Shown piece by piece: positions 28,020-34,386 of a stretch of DNA of 39,768 nt. Numbering within the stretch: the stretch's first letter is position 1; the number at the start of each line of letters is the position of its first letter. The stretch lies in the NCBI GenBank assembly GCA_038065675.1, contig JBBTQM010000011.1, positions 1 through 39,768 of the forward strand. Direction: 5' to 3'. This DNA comes from JAUYLU01 sp038065675. GTDB taxonomy: Bacteria; Patescibacteriota; Minisyncoccia; Phycocordibacterales; VMEP01. The notes below the pieces were generated by a model. It saw only the letters and a program-made list of their open reading frames with translations, was not told the DNA's origin and did no database searches. Both the position numbers and the translations under genes were made by a program.

Positions 28020-28445
28020 ATGGACATGAAAGTGTACATAAAAAAGGCGACAGAAGTGGGGGTGGAGGTTGAAGACGGAATTCAGTTTTCCGGCTGCCAA
28101 TGCCCCACAGAAGTACTCACCGGCGCAAGTCCTAAAACCAAGGCGGCGCTTGACGAAATAGTTGCCAAATCGGGGTTCAAAAGCGTTGGCTCGATTCTCT
28201 GTCCTTACCCCGGTGAAGGAAGCGGGTACGTATATTTCAACGGCCTTGCCGAATCTCATATCGTTGTTGCGACTTGGCCGGAGGAGTTCGGGGTAAGAAA
28301 TTTTCCATCCGCCTGTAATCTCAATCAAAACAACAGGGGCAAGGCGGAACTGCTGATTCAAGGGTTAAGAAGGTTTTTCCGCCCCACGGTGGAAACAGTT
28401 CCGGAGATGGACTTGCTAACCGGAAGAAGATTTTGGACTTGGTGA
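28020..28445 (+). CDS. speD: S-adenosylmethionine decarboxylase-like protein
   Basis: 141 residues from ATG 28020, with GGAGGG ahead. The SpeD pattern is visible: an FSGC segment corresponding to the YGC strand, then the self-cleavage site ESH followed by TWPE (GLAESHIVVATWPE), and a later Cys in FPSACNLN where SpeD has FTCG. In the family the protein cuts itself before this Ser to form a pyruvoyl group and then decarboxylates SAM for spermidine synthesis (or arginine, in related forms). No other polyamine gene is nearby. The C-terminal extension and N-terminus diverge, so activity is uncertain. Confidence 0.7.
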   Translation: MDMKVYIKKATEVGVEVEDGIQFSGCQCPTEVLTGASPKTKAALDEIVAKSGFKSVGSILCPYPGEGSGYVYFNGLAESHIVVATWPEEFGVRNFPSACNLNQNNRGKAELLIQGLRRFFRPTVETVPEMDLLTGRRFWTW

Positions 28446-28468
28446 GCTGGTTTTACCAGGCCGTTTCG

Positions 28469-28500
28469 GGCGCCGGCAATTGTCGGCGCCTTTTTGTTTT
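28469..28500 (+). terminator. intrinsic terminator
   Basis: GGCGCCG (28469-28475) with CGGCGCC (28484-28490), then TTTTTGTTTT. Confidence 0.9.
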
Positions 28501-28550
28501 ATAGATATTGTTGTAATATTTCTGAATAGTAAGGATTAACAAAAACGCAC

Positions 28551-28865
28551 ATGAATATGGAAATTTCCCCCCAGCGCGAAGGCGACGATAGAGAAATCGC
28601 CATAGGTCTTTCTTTTGAAGACTACGAAGAAGAACTCAACTCCAAACAGGAACTAATTGATAAACTCATTGAAGGATTAGGAAACGAAGACTCATCCCAA
28701 AAAGAAAGCACTGAACGGTTGTTACAGCTTAGGGGCATCAAAGAAGAATTGGGGAAAATGAGAACCGACGCCATGAAAGCAGGGGGGATGATTGAAATCA
28801 CCGACAAAATTAAAGAAATGATGGAACAAATAGAAGAAGCATTTAAGCTTAAGCCTGTAAATTAA
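28551..28865 (+). CDS. acidic helical hypothetical protein
   Basis: 104 residues, very rich in Glu, Lys, Leu and Ile, with no Cys or Trp; probably two or three helices able to form a coiled coil (residues about 25-100). No membrane segment or signal. It starts at MNME or, less likely, the second Met. Nineteen bases separate it from the DsbA-like gene, so the two may be co-transcribed. Function unknown. Confidence 0.6.
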   Translation: MNMEISPQREGDDREIAIGLSFEDYEEELNSKQELIDKLIEGLGNEDSSQKESTERLLQLRGIKEELGKMRTDAMKAGGMIEITDKIKEMMEQIEEAFKLKPVN

Positions 28866-28884
28866 ATTTAAAAAACACCAAAAC

Positions 28885-29529
28885 ATGCCCAATAAAAAAA
28901 CAATAAGCGCTGTTGTAATAATTGTGATTTCTCTCGGGCTCCTCGCGGCGTTTTGGCAAAAAGAGGGGAGCGCGCAGGGGGGTTCCGTTACTTCCCTTAA
29001 TTCTTCTGATTGGACTCGTGGCGCCCCAAATCCAAAAATTACTCTTATAGAGTATGGAGATTTTCAGTGCCCTGCCTGCCGCTCTTATGAAGGCGTTGTT
29101 CAGCAATTGAGTAAAGATTTCAAAGACACACTTTCTTTCGGCTATCGGCATTTCCCGCTAGTGCAAATCCACCAAAACGCCTTATTGTCATCCAAGGCGT
29201 CGGAAGCCGCCGGCCTCCAGGGGGGATTTTGGGAAATGCACGACATTCTTTATGAAAAGCAATCTGAATGGTCCACCGCTTCAAACGGGAAAGAAATATT
29301 CATCGGCTACGCGAAAAGCCTCGGCCTTGATATAGCTCGCTTTGAAAAAGATTTGGAAAGCGCCGAGCTTACGAAAAAAATAGAAGCAAACTACCGCGAC
29401 GGACTTCGTCTTGACGTTTCGTCCACCCCGACATTTTTCTTAAACGGCAAAAAAATAAAAAGCCCGGGAAGTTTGGAGGACTTTAAAAAACTTATAGAAA
29501 AAGAGCTTAGCGGAAGCGGAGCCTTATAA
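28885..29529 (+). CDS. membrane-anchored DsbA-like thiol oxidoreductase
   Basis: 214 residues. An N-terminal anchor helix (about 6-24) places the domain outside the membrane. The thioredoxin fold follows: the active site CPAC at 62-65 (after YGDFQ), an inserted helical domain in the middle, and the cis-proline loop SSTPTFFLNGKK near residue 185. It forms or shuffles disulfides in exported proteins, several of which in this window carry cysteines. The pattern matches the DsbA/BDBA group (thioredoxin_4). The FecR-like gene starts four bases after its stop, so they form an operon. Confidence 0.87.
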   Translation: MPNKKTISAVVIIVISLGLLAAFWQKEGSAQGGSVTSLNSSDWTRGAPNPKITLIEYGDFQCPACRSYEGVVQQLSKDFKDTLSFGYRHFPLVQIHQNALLSSKASEAAGLQGGFWEMHDILYEKQSEWSTASNGKEIFIGYAKSLGLDIARFEKDLESAELTKKIEANYRDGLRLDVSSTPTFFLNGKKIKSPGSLEDFKKLIEKELSGSGAL

Positions 29530-29533
29530 AAAC

Positions 29534-30973
29534 ATGCAACAGCGTTTTTGGCTCGTATTGGGGGGTATTGTCCTTGCGGCAATAGGGGCGTATTTCTCCA
29601 TGAAAAGCGCCTCGGTTCCGGTTAATGACGTTCTTTCGATTCCCTGGATAGAAATCACGTCCCCCGGAGTTTCTCTTTTGAAAGAAGACGGCGTTTTGGT
29701 AAGTTTAAACACCGGTGACGATATAACTTCAAGAGCGACAATTATTTCTGACGGTTCAGGGAAAGCCTCAATCCATCTTCCGGACGGATCAGTCATTCGT
29801 CTTGATAGTAATTCAAAAATCATACTCGTCTCCGCTTTATTTGACCCCAAAACAGAAACCCTTAATGTAAAAATTTCTCTTATCGCCGGACGGGTGTGGT
29901 CTAAAGTTACGTCTCTTGTTACTCCCGAATCAAGCTGGGAAGTTAAAACGGCGAGCGCCGTGGCAACTGTCCGCGGGACGGCATTTTCCATGGAATACGC
30001 GAATGGGAAATCCCGTGTTTTGGGGTCGCAGAATGTTATTATTGTTAATCCGGTTGACCAAAAAACAGGGGAAACATTACCCGGCATACAGTCTGAAGTG
30101 AAAGAAAATACTGCCGTTGAGTTGAGCGACAAAGACGCGGCGGTTATTGCCGAGCGATTTGCCGAAAATAAAAAAGCCGCTGAAAATCTTGGTATTGTGC
30201 TTCTTTTGCCGCGCAAAGCATCGCGGGAAGCTCTGAATGACCCCTTCATTAAAGAAAATAAGTCTGAAGACAAAATTTTTGACGAAAAAACAGAGATTAT
30301 CCGTAAAGAAGGGCTGAGCGAATATGAAGTTAGGGAAATAATTCGCACGGAGTCAAAAGAATTCCGCGATAAAATTATTGATTTAAAAAACAAAGAAAAA
30401 AGCGACGAAGAAATAAAAAAGGAAATTATGAAAGAAGACGCGGCTGATTTCCGGGCGCGGATAAAAGAACAGGCTAAAAAAATAAAAGAGGAAAGAAAAG
30501 GGGTAGAGCAGGATAATAAAACCGAGGAAACAAAAACTACTGATTCCGAAAAATCAGGCGATGCCACACAGGTAAAGTCTCCGTCAGGCGCTTCTCCAAA
30601 AGCAGATTCTAACTCGTCTGTTACAGAGAAGGTAGACACAACTTCTTCAAGAAAAGTCGCCCGCCTGACTATAGGAGGGTTCAAAACAACAGCCCTGACG
30701 GAAGGAGATAAAGTTTCTCTTGTCGCAACAGTAATTTTTAACAACGGTGAAAAAGAAAATGTAACCAGCGCCGTTTCTTGGACGGTGACGGGGTTTGTCG
30801 GTTCGGTTGAGAAGGGAATTTTTACCGCGAAAATACGCCCGGAAGATTCTGAAATAGGAGAAGTTGGCGGAACCATCCAAGCAAAAATTGACAGAGGGGG
30901 GACAGTATTCACGTCAAATTTAATTGAGGTAATAATAACGCCCTCCATAGAAGAAACAACTCCGCTTGGCTAA
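29534..30973 (+). CDS. FecR-domain surface protein with Ig-like C-terminus
   Basis: 479 residues. A membrane anchor at residues 5-23; a FecR-like beta domain at about 40-170 (V.L.TGD.I...A.I..D..G.A.I.LPDGS.IRLD.NS, then VWSKV, TPESSWEVKTASAVATVRGTAF); a long charged helical and low-complexity stretch rich in Glu and Lys (about 220-370); and a C-terminal Big/Ig-like domain (about 375-470). FecR domains of this type are common in surface proteins of Gram-negative and candidate-phylum bacteria; no sigma/TonB system is near. It is probably exported and dependent on the DsbA-like protein upstream. Confidence 0.75.
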   Translation: MQQRFWLVLGGIVLAAIGAYFSMKSASVPVNDVLSIPWIEITSPGVSLLKEDGVLVSLNTGDDITSRATIISDGSGKASIHLPDGSVIRLDSNSKIILVSALFDPKTETLNVKISLIAGRVWSKVTSLVTPESSWEVKTASAVATVRGTAFSMEYANGKSRVLGSQNVIIVNPVDQKTGETLPGIQSEVKENTAVELSDKDAAVIAERFAENKKAAENLGIVLLLPRKASREALNDPFIKENKSEDKIFDEKTEIIRKEGLSEYEVREIIRTESKEFRDKIIDLKNKEKSDEEIKKEIMKEDAADFRARIKEQAKKIKEERKGVEQDNKTEETKTTDSEKSGDATQVKSPSGASPKADSNSSVTEKVDTTSSRKVARLTIGGFKTTALTEGDKVSLVATVIFNNGEKENVTSAVSWTVTGFVGSVEKGIFTAKIRPEDSEIGEVGGTIQAKIDRGGTVFTSNLIEVIITPSIEETTPLG

Positions 30974-30979
30974 TCTGTT

Positions 30980-30997
30980 TGTACGAAATATCGTACA
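30980..30997. other. 18-bp palindromic hairpin
   Basis: TGTACGA-AATA-TCGTACA just after the stop of the FecR-domain gene. It could be a terminator stem without a T tract or an operator for the next gene, whose promoter follows directly. Confidence 0.45.
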
Positions 30998-31002
30998 TAA
31001 AG

Positions 31003-31031
31003 ATGACGGGTTGATAAAAATTCGCTACAAT
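31003..31031 (+). promoter_or_regulatory. possible promoter for the reductase gene
   Basis: ATGACG (31003-31008), 17 bases, TACAAT (31026-31031). The start would be near 31038, three bases before the ATG at 31041. Confidence 0.4.
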
Positions 31032-31040
31032 AGCGCCATT

Positions 31041-31622
31041 ATGGCAAAAAAGAAAATATTGGTTTTTTTTGGTCACACAGACAAGGAAACATTTTGCGGG
31101 GCCCTTGCCGATAGCTACGAGAAAGGGGCGCGACAGGCGGGCCATGAGGTTAAACGCATTAATATCGGCGATTTATCTTTTGACCCGATTCTTCACAAGG
31201 GATACAGGGTAATACAACAACTTGAGCCGGACCTTTTAAAAGTTCAGGACGAAATAAAGTGGTGCGACCATTTGGCGCTTTTTTACCCGAATTGGTGGGC
31301 AACGATGCCGGCGATTTTAAAGGGAATGTTTGACCGGATGTGGCTTCCGATGTTTGCTTTTTCCTTCAATAAAAACGGGCTTGGATGGAAACGCCTCTTA
31401 AGGGGAAGAAGCGCCAGGGTAGTTATCACCATGGATAGCCCGCCTCTTTTATCGAGAATATTGTTTGGCGATAATCGTAATGAAATAAAGAGGGCGATTC
31501 TCGGTTTTGCCGGATTTAGCCCGGTACGGGTAAAAAAAATCGGAGCCGTAAAAAATATGAGTGAGAAAGAAAGAGAATCGGCTAAAAAATGGTCTTTGGT
31601 TTGCGGCATAGAAGCCTCGTAA
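31041..31622 (+). CDS. flavodoxin-like NAD(P)H quinone/FMN reductase
   Basis: 193 residues from ATG 31041; the earlier start at 30966 would overlap the previous gene. Flavodoxin_2 fold: the phosphate-binding start KILVFFGHTDKETF, then DL.F.P with an acidic helix, WCDHLALFYPNWWATMPAILKGMFDR (the flavin-binding WW.P motif) and MDSPP. Family members (KefF, MdaB, NQO-like) pass two electrons from NAD(P)H to quinones or other acceptors. It ends seven bases before ychF, so both are probably on one transcript. Confidence 0.83.
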   Translation: MAKKKILVFFGHTDKETFCGALADSYEKGARQAGHEVKRINIGDLSFDPILHKGYRVIQQLEPDLLKVQDEIKWCDHLALFYPNWWATMPAILKGMFDRMWLPMFAFSFNKNGLGWKRLLRGRSARVVITMDSPPLLSRILFGDNRNEIKRAILGFAGFSPVRVKKIGAVKNMSEKERESAKKWSLVCGIEAS

Positions 31623-31629
31623 TTTATTT

Positions 31630-32748
31630 ATGTCTCTTTCAATCGGGATTGTCGGACTGCCAAACGTCGGAAAGTCCACGCTGTTTAACGCTTTAACCAA
31701 AAAATCTGTTCCGGCGGAAAATTATCCATTTTGCACTATTGATCCGTCGGTGGGCATAGTTGCCGTTCCCGATGAAAGACTTGCGGCGCTTTCTTCTTTT
31801 TCCAATTCCAAAAAAACGGTTCCGGCCGCGGCGCAATTCGTGGATATTGCCGGCCTTGTTGAAGGTGCCGCTAAGGGTGAAGGGCTGGGAAATAAATTTT
31901 TAGCCCATATTCGAGAAACGGATGCTATTCTTCAGGTTGTAAGAATTTTTTCCGTCCAAGACGGGTCCGCCTCGGGAGGAGAAATCATACACGTATATGG
32001 GGAAATAGACCCGATTCGCGATATTTCTGTCATTAATCTGGAACTTGTTCTCGCCGATTTTGAAACAGTTACAAAACGGCTCTCTTTAATCGGCAAGGAC
32101 GCGAAGCGCGGCGACAAAAACGCCGCTGTTGAAGAGAAGGCTCTTGCGAAAGTCGCCGCCCTGCTTGAAGCGGGACGTTTGGCATCATCCGGCGATTACA
32201 GCCAAGAAGAATTAACGGCGCTCAAAAGCAGTCACCTCATTTCCATGAAGCCGATTCTTTACGCGCTGAATAAAAAAGGGGGAGGAAAAAATCTTGATGA
32301 AACTTCCGACGGGCGCTTTGAAAAACTCATAGAATTTATTAAATCAATGGGGGCGGAATATGTAGTGGTTGATGCGAAGATAGAAGACGAGCTTAAAGAA
32401 TTTGAAGGAGTTGAAAAAGAAACCTTGCGCGGCGAACTGGGTGGAGGAGATGACGGGATAAACGCTCTTATACGCGCAAGCTATAGAACCTTAGGACTCA
32501 TCACTTTTTTCACCACAGGGGAAGACGAAACCCGCGGGTGGACCATAAAGAAAGGTAGCACCGCCCCAATTGCCGGCGCGGCCATTCATAATGACTTCAA
32601 AGATAAGTTTATTCGCGCCGAGGTCGTTTACTGGAAAGATTTGCTTGACTGTGGTTCTTACGCCCGCGCCCGCGAAAAAGGGCTGGTACGAACCGAGGGA
32701 AAGGAATATATAGTCAAAGACGGAGACGTGATTGAGTTTAGAATCTAG
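31630..32748 (+). CDS. ychF: ribosome-associated Obg-like GTPase/ATPase YchF
   Basis: 372 residues. P-loop GLPNVGKST near the N-terminus, the switch region FCTIDPSVG, G3 motif VDIAGLVEGA, LAHIRETDAILQVVR, and a C-terminal TGS domain (LGLITFFTTGEDETRGWTI.KG, V.DGDVIEFR). YchF binds ribosomes and hydrolyses ATP in most bacteria; it affects translation and stress responses. The predicted G4-like region reads YALNKKG. The chain is of normal length. The putative ncRNA promoter begins six bases after its stop. Confidence 0.95.
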   Translation: MSLSIGIVGLPNVGKSTLFNALTKKSVPAENYPFCTIDPSVGIVAVPDERLAALSSFSNSKKTVPAAAQFVDIAGLVEGAAKGEGLGNKFLAHIRETDAILQVVRIFSVQDGSASGGEIIHVYGEIDPIRDISVINLELVLADFETVTKRLSLIGKDAKRGDKNAAVEEKALAKVAALLEAGRLASSGDYSQEELTALKSSHLISMKPILYALNKKGGGKNLDETSDGRFEKLIEFIKSMGAEYVVVDAKIEDELKEFEGVEKETLRGELGGGDDGINALIRASYRTLGLITFFTTGEDETRGWTIKKGSTAPIAGAAIHNDFKDKFIRAEVVYWKDLLDCGSYARAREKGLVRTEGKEYIVKDGDVIEFRI

Positions 32749-32753
32749 GGTAC

Positions 32754-32781
32754 TTGACAAAAACAATGGACCTGCTATACT
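32754..32781 (+). promoter_or_regulatory. near-consensus promoter of the putative ncRNA
   Basis: TTGACA (32754-32759), 16 bases, TGC-TATACT (TATACT 32776-32781). Start near 32788. No reading frame with a start and ribosome site follows. Confidence 0.75.
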
Positions 32782-32787
32782 TGTTTT

Positions 32788-33055
32788 TAGTGATGAGGGA
32801 GCCAACCTTTGGTGCAAACCGGAGGTGGGACCGGAAAGTGGCGAACTCATAATGGGATAATTGCAAAAGTCCCTTCTGTTCTTTAAGCGCAGAATGCGCA
32901 ACGTGGTCTACTGTTGTTTGGTCAGTCTGGTTTCGTGAGCCGGTCAAAATAGCCACGACGCCTCATAAACTGGCACGCGTTTAGGACAGAAAAACTATTG
33001 GTCTTCGGACCATACAGGGCCCCCAGCACAACTTCGGTTGAGTGGGGCCCTTTTA
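32788..33055 (+). ncRNA. putative structured non-coding RNA, family unknown
   Basis: About 268 bases between a strong promoter and a strong terminator, with no credible ORF. Stems I can pair by eye: ATGAGG (32793-32798) with either CCTCAT (32961-32966) or, in part, CTCAT (32846-32850); CCGG/CCGG (32819-32834); GGGA/TCCC (32854-32873); GCGC/GCGC (32887-32899); CGTGG/CCACG (32902-32906 / 32953-32957) enclosing TTTGGTC/GGTCAAA (32917-32923 / 32942-32948); and TGGTC-TTCG-GACCA (32999-33012). It lacks the RNase P GAGGAAAGUCC, the tmRNA 3' end and the SRP GGAA loop. The sequence GGTGCAAACC recalls one box of the cobalamin riboswitch but the rest does not fit. Confidence 0.6.
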
Positions 33056-33056
33056 T
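33017..33056 (+). terminator. intrinsic terminator of the ncRNA
   Basis: GGGCCCC (33017-33023) with GGGGCCC (33044-33050), an internal loop, CAAC-TTCG-GTTG tip, then TTTTATTATT. Confidence 0.9.
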
Positions 33057-33128
33057 TATTATTTTTAAGCGAGGTTTCTAAAAATATTTTAAATTTAGTG
33101 CTTTTAGAAGATGGCGGTGCGATAAAAT

Positions 33129-33605
33129 CTAAGATTTAGGCGTAGCCGTACCTTTTTTTAATTCCTCAATTTCTTTCACGATTGTTAAGAGCGATTGTTC
33201 TATTTTTTCAAGCTTGGCGTTTTCAGTTGTTTCTTCAATTTCTTCTCCGACAGTTATTTCTTCCACATCTTCCTGGATATCCTCAACATTTTCGTGAATC
33301 TCTTCAATATCCTCGGAAATTTCTTCAATATCCTGTTCAACATCCTTCAATTGCGCCGTGGTGCGGTTAATAGTCATTTGTATGAAAATTGCCAAATATA
33401 TCGCTTCAAGCGATACCACCGTAGTGAGCGCCAGAAGGACTCGGTCAAAATCGACTCCCATATAAACTAAGACGAACGCGCCGACAAAAAGAAAGGTGTG
33501 AGTGATAAGCGAAGGAGTAGAGCCAATCCAGCGAGTGGCGCGAATAGAAAAACGCCCTAAGGCGCTTGTTTTGGTATCTGTACCGTTTGGTTTCCCATTT
33601 TGCAT
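33129..33605 (-). CDS. low-affinity iron permease-family membrane protein
   Basis: 158 residues from the ATG at 33605 (minus). Residues about 10-80 match the small iron-permease family (PF04120): RATRWIGS, a first membrane helix, a short loop, TTVVSLEAIYLAIFIQ and NRTTAQLK. Two membrane helices are visible. The C-terminal half is an unusual, very acidic coiled coil with repeated (E/D)(D/E)IEEI(S/H) units (about 90-150). The family name comes from a yeast protein; the bacterial role is not proven. The gene is divergent from 33659, with promoters in the shared 53-base gap. Confidence 0.7.
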   Translation of the reverse strand: MQNGKPNGTDTKTSALGRFSIRATRWIGSTPSLITHTFLFVGAFVLVYMGVDFDRVLLALTTVVSLEAIYLAIFIQMTINRTTAQLKDVEQDIEEISEDIEEIHENVEDIQEDVEEITVGEEIEETTENAKLEKIEQSLLTIVKEIEELKKGTATPKS

Positions 33606-33658
33606 TTGTATATAGCTTACCGTATTATTGTAATTATTAATATAAACAAGCAATCTCC

Positions 33659-34231
33659 ATGGATAACAATAATTCCGGCGGTTCTCCAATGAAGGGCTCC
33701 AAGGCTCTCAAGTGGATTCTAGTCGGCGGGCTCGTCGTCGTTTTGAATCTTTTTTTCAGCTACGCCATAGACGCTTTCTACAAGGAGCCGCAGTTTGATA
33801 AATTCTGCGAACAAAAACAAGTTAACGTAATTCCCGGCACAAAAAATAAATGTGTAGCCGCTGGAGGCCAATGGACGGAAGACCCGTCATACATGCGTTC
33901 CCCGAAAGCCACAGTCCCGGGCGAAGTTATTCCCGCTGGTTATTGCAACGTATATTACACTTGCCAGAAAGATTACGATACGGCGCACAAAGTTTACAAT
34001 CGAAATGTTTTCGTGGGGCTGGTTGTTTTGGGCATAATTACTCTTATCGGCGGATTTTTCCTGGCGGCTTATGAAGCGGTATCGCTCGGGTTTTCGTTGG
34101 GTGGCGTAGTATCGCTGGTCATTGCCGCGGTGCGCTATTGGTCGGATATGGCCGACTGGCTCCGCGTGGTCGTTTTGGGCTTGGCTCTAGTGACTCTTAT
34201 CTACATTGGAATAAAGAGATTCAGGATGTAA
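33659..34231 (+). CDS. multi-helix membrane protein with extracytoplasmic Cys
   Basis: 190 residues. Four membrane helices: about 17-38, 120-140, 145-163 and 168-186. Between the first and second lies an external domain of about 80 residues with four cysteines (DKFCEQ, NKCVAAGGQW, GYCNVYYTCQKDY), which may form disulfides through the DsbA-like protein encoded nearby. The (C)..GGQW motif is frequent in uncharacterised Parcubacteria membrane proteins. No function assigned. No clear ribosome site precedes ATG 33659. Confidence 0.65.
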   Translation: MDNNNSGGSPMKGSKALKWILVGGLVVVLNLFFSYAIDAFYKEPQFDKFCEQKQVNVIPGTKNKCVAAGGQWTEDPSYMRSPKATVPGEVIPAGYCNVYYTCQKDYDTAHKVYNRNVFVGLVVLGIITLIGGFFLAAYEAVSLGFSLGGVVSLVIAAVRYWSDMADWLRVVVLGLALVTLIYIGIKRFRM

Positions 34232-34325
34232 CATAAGTAGTTTTCAGTTTATAGTTTTAAGTTTAAAGCAGAAACTCAAAGATAATCCGCTGTTCACCCG
34301 AAAATTAAAAACTCTCGTCTGCGCC

Positions 34326-34373
34326 GACCCGCCTGCGCGTTGCACGCGGGCAGGAGCTTCGGCGGGCAGGCAA
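34326..34373. repeat. GCCTGC/GCAGGC-type palindromic repeat
   Basis: A GC-rich block just upstream of leuS with interleaved CCTGC, GCGGGCAGG and GGCGGGCAGGC parts forming imperfect hairpins. It resembles the element embedded in uvrB at 7273-7307. Confidence 0.45.
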
Positions 34374-34386
34374 AACTAAAAATTTA

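Noticed and set aside
29524..30948. A 474-codon open frame antisense to the FecR-domain gene
   Set aside because: It mirrors the coding strand, is Ser/Phe-rich without any domain, and the plus-strand gene has an anchor, FecR and Ig-like motifs and fits the operon with the DsbA-like gene.
32788..32870. Cobalamin riboswitch
   Set aside because: GGGAG, GGTGCAAACC and GGGACC recall some boxes, but the conserved B12 box and the CCCGCCACTGT part are missing and no cobalamin or vitamin gene follows.
32788..33055. RNase P RNA, tmRNA, SRP RNA or T-box leader
   Set aside because: Key conserved sequences (GAGGAAAGUCC, tRNA-like CCA end with tag ORF, the GGUCAGGUCCGGAAGG loop) are absent. A GGTGGGACCGG stretch resembles part of a T-box but is at the wrong end and no synthetase follows closely.
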